NCBI GenBank assembly: GCA_001600055.1
Contig: BCIV01000014.1
Span: 607,528 to 671,527 of the forward strand
Origin: Filobasidium wieringae
Taxonomy: Eukaryota > Basidiomycota > Tremellomycetes > Filobasidiales > Filobasidiaceae
Reading direction: 5' to 3'
Length of the DNA stretch: 64,000 nt
The translations under genes and the position numbers were made by a program. The notes beneath the pieces were generated by a model. That model worked only from the letters and a program-made list of their open reading frames with translations, did not search any database and was not told the DNA's origin. The stretch's first letter is position 1. Each line of letters starts with the position of its first letter. This document shows, piece by piece, positions 45,911-56,158 of this stretch.

Positions 45911-46742
45911 ATGGGCACTATCACCAAGCTTCAATACAACTACACCAACGACCACGTTCCTGGGGCTTACTATGGCGTACTGCCAGACCTCGAGGTCTTG
46001 AAGGTCGCTGTACCTGGGATGGCCAACCTGGTATTCAACTTTACTGACGCTGAAAAGACCAGTAACAATACATGGGACTTCCTATGGACCTCCCATTATA
46101 ACCGACCCGATCCTCTCAGCGTTTACCCCTCGGAGACGGGATACCAGTATTCTTTCGTGAGTTGTATCGCCTCGATAGGAGTGATGCTGGTCTGTCACTA
46201 AGCCCTTCGAATGTACTCGTAGACCAATTACTTCGGAGACGGTCTCCCGCCCAGTTTTACCGGCGAGAATGAGCTGCAAACTCTCACTGTCAAAGTCAAC
46301 GACAGTTTGACCCTGTGGGAACCTGGTGACTGTATCATCTGGCAATACGTCGAGCTAGAGTCTGACGGTCGAACCCCAACGGGAAGACGAGCGTTTAGTC
46401 AGAACATCACCTTGGTCGCCAACCAGACGGATCCTCAGACTACTACAGGGGTGGTATCCGACCCCTTTAGTACACAAAGTTATACCTCGACGTCATACTC
46501 GAGCAGGCTGCCTCCTAATCCTACCTACTATGCCGGCCTCAATGCGACCACGACTGGCGGTTCCGGTTCGACCCCCACGCAGACGGGCTCGGCGAGCAGT
46601 GTCAAGAAATGGGGCTGGAAGTGAGTGTGATAGGTACCCCGATCGCGCTTCATAACCCGTTCTGATCATTCATTCTTCACGATCACCTAGATCCTCCGGT
46701 ATCGCGCTCTTGCTCGTCTCCCTAGGGATGAATGCTCTTTAA
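45911..46742 (+). CDS. Sequon-rich protein with GPI-type C-terminal tail, signal peptide not found
   Basis: Three exons, 45911-46156, 46223-46620 and 46691-46742, join in phase to 231 residues. At least seven N-x-S/T sequons are visible (NYT, NFT, NNT, NDS, NIT, NQT, NAT). The C-terminus has a Ser/Thr/Gly-rich stretch (TTTGGSGSTPTQTGSASS), a basic hinge (KKWGWK) and a hydrophobic end (GIALLLVSLG), the pattern of a GPI-anchoring signal. These features imply a cell-wall or plasma-membrane glycoprotein, yet the ATG at 45911 (MGTITKLQYNYT) gives no signal peptide. An upstream exon carrying it may be missing from my model. Function unknown. Confidence 0.65.
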
Positions 46743-47000
46743 AGCCTGGATCTGTCGTTTATACCCGCTCGTCCTGTTGTCCATACCATCATTGTACAAA
46801 CAACCAAGTTCTGCCATCGTTGTACCATTAGCCAAAGTCTGCTTGAAGTGTCAAATACCAATCTATACCCTATCGAAAACTCATCATCTCCATACGAACG
46901 GCAAGGTCCCGCTCGTGAAACCAATCGTCGATATTCACTAAATCATCTACAAGAATCATACATCTCGAGCTCTCAACGGTCAGTTCATCCCACATCCCAT

Positions 47001-49049
47001 CTAAAGCAACACTTCATTCTGGGCACTGTAAGTGAGGGATTTGCTAGGGAGTACGATACACCTGCAAACGAAGGTTTAGCAAACCAGTCCTCGAGGCCAC
47101 GAGAGACCATCACGATACCGCCAATGACTCACGATCTGATGGAGACTTCCTTCGCTACCGAAACCTCTGTGGCTGTATCCCGAGAGAAAAACGTTTCAGT
47201 ACGAAACATCCCCCAGTTTTCTTTCTACGTCGAGCGGATAGACTTGGACTTACCGAGAATAGTGATGTCCAACTTCTTACTATCCCCATTCGCAGCCGCC
47301 GGTTCTCCATCCACCCGAGCCCATTGCCCGATCTTGCAGTTCATCCCGACGATCGCGTTCTGTACGCAGGCGTGTTTCTGTCGGGGTCGAGACCGGGAGT
47401 TGAGGGGAGATCAGTGGGAGGGATAGGGTGTGCGATGTGAGGGGAGGGGTGGGACGTACGTCGACAAAGGCTCCGTCCATGAGGATCGCATCTTTGATCC
47501 TCGCTCCGGCGGCGACGACGACGTTGGGGCCTGGGCGGGGGCACGTCTTAGGCTGAACGGAAACCGGATCGCCGAACCCAAAGTAGCTGCTCACCTAGAG
47601 AAACGTTCGGCCCGATCTTGGCGCTCTCATCGACCTCTGCAGTCGGATGAATATAAACGGGCCCGAGCACCATCGGTCCTGCCCCCCCCTTCCCTCCCTG
47701 CCCCTGAGCGAGGTATCTAGGGTTCATCTTCTGGAACTGAGCGAGGTAGAGGCTAGAAGCGGGGACGGCGGATCCGGCGGTCTTGATCTGGCGCCAAAAG
47801 TCTTTGGATTCGTACACGAAGAGCTTGCGGGATGAGGAGAGGGGGACGATGACGTCTTGTTCCAGACGGAGGAGGTCGTCTGATTCGCGCAGGGGGTCTT
47901 CGCTGTGGGACGTGGGGCATGAGGTGGGGAGCGAGGTGGGAAGTGAAGATGGGTTAGGAGAGGGGAGGAAGGAGAGGGATGATGAGTCGGGGGCTCACGC
48001 GGACGTCTTTTGCTTGGAATCCATAGCAGACTTGACCTCGTCAAAGAAACTCTTATCGAATACTGAATCGCAAAGGGAACCCGATCAGTGATCTGACAAA
48101 GACATGTTACGTTGTGAGCAACCAAGAGGCAGGACTCACGATAGATCCCCCCGTTGATCAAGTTGGAGATCCACTTTTCGGGTTTCTCGACGTAATGGAG
48201 GACTTGGGAGGAAGACGGGTCGTGCACGATACAACCGTACTTGGTAGCGGTCTCGCTCGGGACCTGTCGTGGTGCGGGGGGTGGGGATCAGCTCGCAAGT
48301 TCAGATTCACTCGAGAGCGGAGAGAGGGGAGAGGAGGATGGGGATGGTGATACTGACGTTGACGCCCATGATCGTCCCGACACCTCGATGTTTACCGTGC
48401 AAGTCGATCATCTCCTCGAGAGGGAAACTGGAGCAGACGTCGGCGTTGATGACGAAGAACTCCTTGAGGTTGGGTAGGATTGCGTCACGGACTGTCGGAG
48501 TGGGGGGTGGGGTGGGGGTTGAGGTGTTAGGATGATTGGCAAGAGGTGGGGAGGAATGCAGGGAAGAGGGCTCACAGTGATAGAGACCACCAGCGGTTCC
48601 AAGGGCCCGATATTCCCTCAGATAACTGGCCCAACACCGCCTGTCAGTGCCCAATTCCCCTCCCCGCACGCTGGACTCACGTAATGCTCAGACCGGAGAA
48701 CTCCCTCTTTGCACTCTTGATGAAATCCGCCAACAGGGCGTCCTCGTAGAACCCGATGATGATGACTTCCGTCAGACCTTTGATCTTGGACAGAGCGAGC
48801 AGGGGGTGGTAGATCATTGGCTGTGAGGGTCGAGGGCGTCAGCGTCGGGCGAGGCAGGGGTGGATGGTGGGGGATCACCTTTCCAGCGATGGGAAGCAAG
48901 GGTTTGGGAGTGTCCAAGGTCAAGGGTCTCATTCGAGTACCTGGATGGGCGGGGTTCATTCAGTGCATGGTCATCCGGGTGAGCATGGGAAAAGCGAGCT
49001 TACCCTTGGTGTTACCCCCGATCAAGATGACTCCTTTTGTAGCTGACAT
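47001..49049 (-). CDS. Mannose-1-phosphate guanylyltransferase, alpha-subunit type (GMPPA-like)
   Basis: A multi-exon minus-strand gene from the ATG at 49049 ([16 protein letters not shown]) to the stop at 47001-47003. The nucleotidyltransferase signature [21 protein letters not shown] crosses an early exon junction. It is followed by [36 protein letters not shown]-type sheet, [18 protein letters not shown], then a C-terminal left-handed beta-helix of hexapeptide repeats ([52 protein letters not shown]). The last two short exons encode [12 protein letters not shown] and [19 protein letters not shown]. The GNTKGTRMRPL form and the overall length fit GMPPA, a regulator of GDP-mannose synthesis, better than the catalytic beta subunit. 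Cytosolic. Confidence 0.85.
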
Positions 49050-49402
49050 TGTGGACCAGGGAGCGGTGTTGGTGGGTACGAAATAGAGGGGGAATGGATC
49101 GAGCAATTGGATGTGCAGATGTCGATAGGGGAATAGCCAAGTCGTTACCTTAGCAGCTAGCAGCAGCTCTATTTGCTCGTGGAACGTGTCTGAACTCTAA
49201 TTCCCCGCTCGACGCGCTGGACCGAAATGGGAAAAGCGACAAGCTCGGATTCAGAATTCGTTGGCATCGTCAGAGCAGGGTACAAGGTGGTGGCATCGGT
49301 ATAAGCACTGGCATAGGGGTATAGGTAGGGTCGAGCAGGGCAGAGCTGTAGGAACAGCATCCAATTGGAACGAGATCGAAAGGTTTAGTATCAAATGAAC
49401 GT

Positions 49403-50942
49403 TCACTGGATCAAAGCGACAAGCATCCTCTGTACATGTCGTCAATGGTCCGCCGTCAACATCTCTCCTCGTAGCACCAAACCACGCCTCACCCAGGGCA
49501 CTCACCTCGTACTTCCCCGTAGTCTCCCCCTCTACCCGCTTCCTCAACGTCTTGCCATACGTACGATGGTAAGCGAGTTTCACGGCCTCGAATCGAGACC
49601 GGTTCCAATGACACCTCACGACCCGCCAGATGAGACGTTCATCTTTCGTCCCCATCCCCGCCATGCTGGATTCCAGCAGGTCGGCACTGGCTTGGATCCC
49701 TTGGCCGTCGGATTCTGCCCGACTGACTATGTAGAGGAGGGCGGATTTCATGTGCCCTGAGAATTCCGAGGCGATCCTGTGTGCGTGTCTCGACCCGTCA
49801 GTCAGTCTGTCTGTCATTCCCGATCCATCTCGACCCACCCGACGACCCCGGACTCACACGCTAGATAAACTCCTCCCATACATCCCCCCGTACCCGCTGA
49901 CCAGCGCTGCCAAATGCGCGTCACTCCTCTGACAGAGGATCCCACAGATCGTGATCTCGTCCGTCCCCCATCTCCCCTGCCCGCTCTCATGCAGCGTCCT
50001 CAGATCGTCCTGGACCGCCTGCGGGTTCACTTGGGGGGACTCGTCTCGTGCCCCGGAGAGGACCATGTTGAACAGGCGTTCCGTCTTTAGGGAGAGTTCA
50101 CCCTGGACGGCCGTGATGAGGGGGCGGGAGAAGGTTCGGTGGTAGGTTTCCTTGAGAAGGTGGATCTCGAGGTTGGAACGGGAGAGGAGGATCTCGTTCA
50201 GTAGATCCTCATGCGTCCCCATCCCCTGCATCGCTCGGTGCAAGAGATGCACGTCTCCCCCCAACGGACCGAGGGAACAGAGGACCAAGCCATTCTCCAA
50301 CCACCCGCTCAGCTCCTTCTCCAAAACCCTGCGCAACCCTTTCCCCGTGGCCTGTTCGAAACTCCGAACAAGCAGGTCCATCTGGAACGCATCGAGGTTG
50401 CAGAGGACGTCGATGAGGACCTTCTCGTCCGTCCCGAACCCCTTGGTCGCTTTCCTCACCCGGTCCACGTCGAAGGGAGCGTTGTACCCCGGCAGACTCT
50501 GGGGGGTTAGCGGAGGGGCGGGGGGTGGGGAGGGGATGAGGGTGTGCAGGAACCAGGGTTGGGCGGACGGTTGGACGGGAAAAGCAGGAGGGAGGGGGGT
50601 GTAGGGTTGGGTCGGGTAGGGAGCTTGGGTTTGTTGAGGATAGGTAGTGTAGGGTTGTTGAGGAGCGCCGTAGGGTTGCTGCTGGTGCTGTTGCTGTTGC
50701 ATAGGAGGAGGAGGGGGAGGCGCACCGTAACCGTGCGGCTGAGGGGGAACCCCGTACCCCTGCGCAACGGGGTACCCCCCATTTCCACCCCCATAGAACG
50801 GCTGAGGCTGAGGCTGTTGCTGCCCGTACCCCTGCTGGTGGTCCTGAGGATGACCAGTCCCAGCTCCCTGAGCGTACCCCTGGTGGGAAGGGTAAGTGGG
50901 TTGCTGGGGATAACCAGGTTGTTGGGTGTAATGATACGACAT
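49403..50942 (-). CDS. Annexin with Pro/Gln/Tyr/Gly-rich N-terminal domain
   Basis: Three exons: one from the ATG at 50942 to about 49857, one at about 49778-49528, and a short last one encoding RMLVALIQ that ends at 49403. Annexins bind acidic phospholipids in a calcium-dependent way. Four annexin repeats are visible, with type II calcium loops KGFGTDEKVLIDVL, QGMGTHEDLLNEIL, GRWGTDEITICGIL and AGMGTKDERLIWRVV. The first 145 residues are rich in GYP, QQP and PQQ motifs, like annexin A7/A11, and should be disordered and prone to condensation. The last domain reads YHRTYGKTLRKRVEGETTGKYE before the final exon. Divergent from the bZIP gene at 51327, sharing about 385 bp of promoter. Confidence 0.92.
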
Positions 50943-51326
50943 CGGATCGCTCTGACTGCGGCGTTTCGTACGGTCTGGTATGGAATCAAGCTGGGAATGA
51001 GATTATGAAGGGCGATTTGCGATTGGATGGGAATTGAAAGAGGTGGATCCGGTTCAAGTGGATCCATGGTGAAGCGTTGAGATGTCCAAGGGAGCGCCCG
51101 GCACAGGTTGAGCTCGGGATACGCGCAGGAGGACCGAATTCGGTAATATCCCTCCCTCATTCTCGCTCGACTGGCCCTACGATCAGCTGGGAACATCGGA
51201 TCGTACCCCTCGACACCGTCTGCACGCCCTTCGAGTCGTCCATTGGATCCAAGCAAGAGTCTGCTGGAGACCGTTGAAAACCCCGGTCCAATTCCATCCA
51301 GTTTCACGTCGATTGGCCTGGTCGAG

Positions 51327-52842
51327 ATGTCACAAGAACCCTCTTCACCTGGTAAAAACCCCTCAAAGCTCGTTCAGGGTGGTCAATCTCCCTCCAACGA
51401 CCTCTCCACAATCCAACCCCAACCCCAACCCCAACCCCAACCACAACCCCAAACGCAGTCACACGAGCGAACAACCCCGACCTCCCCTGATCAACCCCAT
51501 CAATCCCTCATGCAACACGCTCAAGAAAGACAGGCTCTCGCACCGACCGACCCCTCCTACGCTCTACTCCAGTTATCTCAATTATCTTCCATCGCTAGTC
51601 TAGGTTCGCTGCCTCCTGTGCCTCTACTCGGGGGAGCGGGGATGGGAGGGACGGGAGGGCTGGGGGGGAACTCGAACTCGAACACGAACACGAACTCGAA
51701 CTCGACGTCTTCCGGTTCACGTTACCCACCCCCGACTTTTCATGGGAAACGTAAACGGCCTGGATCGGGGCATTCACATGCTCACGGTCCCGGCTCCGGA
51801 TCACTGGACCCAACTTCCACCCCCATCGCCAGCTCCTCCAACCCCCTGCCCCACCCTCACCCGGACCCCCATCCACATCCAAAGGGGGGAAGAAGAAGGA
51901 AACTCTCCCCCTCCGTTGACGATCATCCGGGGGAAGAAGTCTGGAACGGGCTCTTGGAGCCTGGGCTCGGGAATGAGGGGTTGTCGACGACGATGGAGCA
52001 TCAGGGAGGAAGGGATGGGATGGGGATGGGGATGGGGCTTGGGCATGCGGGAGGGGAGGAGGAGTATGTGAATATGACCGCGGAGGAGGAGGGGGAGGGC
52101 AAGGGGGATAAGTGAGTCGAATTATGGGTTTTGGGAGAGGTCGGTTGATCTGATCTGATGCGGATACATCGTCTGTCATTCCTCTCTTCGTTCATAACCA
52201 CTCCTTGACTTGTCCCATCCCACCCATCTCACTCGCTCACCCCCTCACACCGCTCACCCACGCAGACGCTCAAAACGAGCCGAACAGAACCGAAAAGCGC
52301 AACAAGCCTTCCGTCGTCGTCGGGAAGAAAAGATCCAAGAACTCCTCAAAAAGGAGAAAGAACTGGACGACCTCAACCGCCAGATCGTGCTCGGTCATGA
52401 ACGATTGCAGGAGAGTGCCAGACGGGTGGACGCGTTGGAGAGGGAGAACGGGATGTTGAGGGAGTTCATCAGGGGGTTGGTCAGGAGGGGGGAATTGGGG
52501 GGGGCGTGGGTCGATGGGAGGGGGGAATTGGATTGGGATGGGATCGGGTTGAGCTTGGGGGCGGAGGGGCAGGGGCAGGGGCAGGCGCAGGAGGTACAGG
52601 GTTATAGACGATACGAGTTGCCTCATTCTACTCACAACGGGTCGGGAGAGTCACACGATCCAGCTCCGACACCGGCGGGGGGGACGAATTATCAGGTCGT
52701 AGAGGACGCGGTGAGGACGTTGTTACATTCGAAAGATACTGCGGGAGGGAACGCGTCGATCGATCCTTCTATAAGGACATCGATCGAGGGGCAACAGACG
52801 TCGCACGTGGATAAGGGGGATGGGAGGGTGGAGAGTCGTTAG
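51327..52842 (+). CDS. YAP/PAP1-type bZIP transcription factor
   Basis: Two exons, 51327-52111 and 52266-52842, join in phase to 453 residues. Start is the first ATG in frame (MSQEPSSPGKNPSK). The second exon opens with a canonical YAP basic region (KRSKRAEQNRKAQQAFRRRR), including N-x-x-A-Q-x-x-F-R, and a zipper follows (LLKKEKELDDLNRQIVLGHERL and so on). YAP-family factors bind TTAC-type half sites and govern oxidative, metal and drug stress. The N-terminal arm has Pro-Gln, Asn-Ser and Gly-Met repeats and a KRKR cluster. The C-terminal Cys-rich redox domain of PAP1/YAP1 is absent, so direct redox sensing is unlikely. It ends in a polar tail with VRTLLHSKDT. Confidence 0.9.
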
Positions 52843-53183
52843 GATGTTGTAATTCGGGTTGTAATCACGACGGAATCATACCGCCAGCGAGTCGAGTCGA
52901 GTCGAGTGGCAGTTCGATCAGATGACGTGACGATAGCCCTCGATGGATGAGATTGTTCGATACGCAAAAATACAATATTCAAATCCGCAAGACATGATTG
53001 TGACTTGATAACGATGCAAAGGGAGATTCATGACGACCATCCGCCTACTAGCGTTGATCTGCTCGACACAGGGTGTCGTGACTCACAATCGCAAGCCCGG
53101 ACGAGCCATCTGCCCAAGTTCGCAGCTTTCGCGGTCAATCGTACTCGGTCGGACTGTTAGAGAATCGGTCATGGTCGCTTTAC
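52843..53183. other. Intergenic region between convergent genes
   Basis: 3' side of the YAP-type bZIP gene and of the minus-strand uncharacterised gene. A short GAGTC repeat occurs at about 52891-52905. No gene. Confidence 0.5.
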
Positions 53184-54595
53184 TTATCGATTTCCTCGGA
53201 CGGTAGCATCTTGCGAAGCCTGTTCGTAGTCGAGAACTCGAGCCCTAGATTGTGAAACATTGTCGGGATCGGATCCCAGCTCTAGGCTGTTCGATCGAGC
53301 GCGTTCCAGTCCGTCCGGTAACGCCGCTTCCATGCAGTCCATCGTATAAGTTTGCTCGGAACGTTCCAACCATGCTTCCGCTTTAGCTCTCGAGGTAGGA
53401 GTCGAAGGAAGCTTTGCCAGAGATTCCATGGACAGAACGGATAAGTCGACATCGTTGTCGAGTGGCTCATCATCGTCTCGCTTGACGACGCTGATTTCTG
53501 GCCTCCTGCGGGCCGGAACGAACATTCGGGTCATCGGTGTAATAGCTTCAATTGTCACCCCAACGATCTTGATGGGGATCATTGCACAACCAGGGAATTC
53601 CATCAGGTCAGGAATCTGACTAATATCAGAATTCCCAATATGTTCAACAAATCTGGTGAACATGACCGCCGATTTAGCAATTGGTGAGCGCAATGTAAGG
53701 GGGATTGTGTCCATCTGGTCAAAAACCTTCTCAGCTTTTGCATAAGTAATGGCATATACCCTACAGCAGGATCCAAATTTAGTCATTGTGAGTGATGGCT
53801 GAACGTGCGGACTCACCCCTCGCGGACAAACGAAGCCCACTTCTGTCTGTTTCTTTCCGGTATCCAGGTGGTTATTTCGTCAGGCCCCGATATTTGGAAC
53901 AACCTGTAGCGATTGCCATGAATTGAGATGGCATAGTTGTTGCCGTCTACCGCATGGGTAAGTCTCAAGTATGCCAATATTTGCTCAAAGGTTTTCCCCG
54001 ATGAGCTTGTCGCCTCAACAACCGCTTTGATCATGTTTCGCTGATACTGTTTATTAAGCCTTGTCGTCATCCAGACACCATCAGGAATACGGTGATAGCT
54101 CATGCAGTAGTCCACTTCGTCGAATTGTATCTCAGCTACCTGATTCGGTTCATTGACCCAAGTCTTGCTGGATGCGGAGCCTGGAGGAACGGGAGCCGTG
54201 GGGTCAATGCGATGTGCATCTTTGGGTGGCCTCCGTGTCCTTTCGAGGGAAACACAGCAGTCCTGCCAAAATACCATGTCCTCCTCTAAATCCGGATAAT
54301 CAGACATATAACTGCGGATATCTATGCTCGGACCTGGACAGAGCGCGAAGGAGCACATCTGAGCGAGGATGGTGTGTTGTCCCACCAAGATAGTAGCGTC
54401 CTGTCCATCTTCAGCAAGGGGTGTCCGGAAGAGGTGCTTGATCTCTTTCTTAGCTGACATGTATCTCTTGTGCTCGATCTTCTCCAGCAAATGGACCATA
54501 AGTCCAGTAAACTTCATCTTCGTATTGCTCTCTGACTTGATCCGGCGTCCCGCCAGGAAAAAATCGTCTCTTCGCTCTGAATTGAGTTCGTCCAT
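53184..54595 (-). CDS. Uncharacterised protein, possibly frame-split at its 5' end
   Basis: Two exons join at a short intron near 53760-53816: an N-terminal part from the ATG at 54595 (MDELNSERRDDFF) and a C-terminal part ending at 53184. The middle has DEVDYCMSYHRIPDGVWMTT and LNKQYQRNMIKAVVEAT; the end is charged. No signal peptide or known motif. A second frame (54771-54514, MSELLESSHHKSAQRQP) overlaps the start by 82 nt in another frame and also looks protein-like, ending QSEETIFSWRDAG. The two could be one gene broken by a frameshift, a gene with an overlapping upstream ORF, or two exons whose splice I missed. Confidence 0.5.
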
Positions 54596-56158
54596 GATTT
54601 CAAAATATCGCCTTCAGAGAGAGGAGGAAAGGCTTGCGGCGAGCAGTCGATCTTGGAGTCAGGATGGCGTTCAAGATCAGCGAAAGCTTTTGTGATTGCC
54701 TTGATAGTTTCCTTAGAGATGGGTTGCCTTTGGGCAGATTTGTGGTGGCTCGATTCGAGGAGTTCCGACATGATCGGTGTAAGAAGGTACTGCGCAGATC
54801 AAGCAGGTAGTAGGAGTTGTAGCTACGGGTCTAGTGTAAGTGTAGGTGTAATGAAGATGCTCGATGTACTTGGCGACGGTAGTCGGATGAGGCAGTTGCG
54901 GTGGTCTAGCAGTAAAAGTTTACGGGACATCGTGCATGACACGTGCTCATCCTTCGTCGAGTACAATTTGTTTCCCTTCATTAGCATGACCTCTTCAGCT
55001 ATCGTAGTAGATATGCGACCTAGGTTCGACAGATCTACCGAGGGCGTTCATCTTGCTTAGGAAGACCTGGGTTCATGTCTGATACCACATAAACCGGAGT
55101 TGTAGCTAGCAAGCTGAACGAAGGGGACTCCAGATTGTTGATAAGGTAATCTAGACCATGATGTGTCAGACAAACAGATGATCGACCTCGCAGGTCTCTC
55201 ACGGCTGGGCAGCTTGATTGTAGCTGTAGAAATCGCACTCGCTCTGGAGCATACAACGCTATGATAGTGTGGAATATGGTGAATCCGTTCAAGCAGGATG
55301 ATTATTGACGGAGGTCGCTCGCAAGCACCACCCGATGCAAGAGTACACCGCACCGTTCAAAACAACTCCCATTCGCTCACGATTCTTCACTGCATGATAG
55401 TACACAATTGCGATAAGTACAAGGGTTCTGCACAGCATCTCAACATGAACGAAGACGTGGCCAACTATTTTCGTAGCAAGTTTGGAGCTCCATCACGCAA
55501 GATCATGCAATGGCAGCCAGAAAAGGCAGCGTACAAAGCGGGATATCGAGACGATGAGATTCCGTCTGTCGTGGCCCTCATCACATATATCGTAGCTCAC
55601 GAATTTCGTTTTGGGCACCTCATGCTCTCGGCGACTTGAGCGACAGGAACGATGTTGTTTATACATACGGACGCTTTATTCCGCTTCAAAAGCCCCGAGG
55701 CTCAGCGTTGGAGATGATCGGTCGGCATGGGACAGCTACGATAAGATTGTACCTACCGGAACAATCTGATAGCATGAAGCATAAATAACTATTCTCGCCA
55801 TTCACCATGCGGCTTCGAGCCAGGTTCGAGTTGGACCATGAGGACGAGCTTGCTTCGAGTTGGTACAAGTCTATCCTTGAACACCTATTTCGAGCATGCG
55901 ATAATCTCCGCGTAGACGGCCCGCTGATATACTGCCCTGTCTAATCTATAATCTATTACCCGGATCTTTTGGATGGTATCATGCCGGTCGATACCTGCTG
56001 CCAGAAACCGACATACACGCACGATAAGGATAGGCCTATATAGTCGCTACCTTACTCGTCTGGCGGAAAGGCGCTCGAGGACCAAACGAGCTTCTTTTGC
56101 ACTCTATCAAACCGAACATCTGAAACTCGCTTGAAACGATCGGTCTGGTTCACTTGAT
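54596..56158. other. Region between uncharacterised gene and OPT transporter
   Basis: Holds the overlapping upstream frame discussed with the previous gene (54514-54771), then about 1.4 kb without a supported gene. The plus frame 55298-55639 (113 codons, NEDVANYFRSKFGAPSRK) has no family features and no splice partners. Confidence 0.4.

Noticed and set aside
47724..48227. 167-codon minus frame
   Set aside because: Out-of-frame shadow of GMPPA exons and introns.
51411..51460. CAACCC tandem repeat, telomere-like in appearance
   Set aside because: Encodes the Pro-Gln repeat of the bZIP protein in frame, so explained by coding sequence.
51595..52179. 194-codon minus frame with Pro/Ser repeats
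   Set aside because: Antisense to the low-complexity arm of the YAP-type bZIP gene.
55298..55639. 113-codon plus frame
   Set aside because: No motif, no splice continuity, and isolated in intergenic DNA; kept only as a note.
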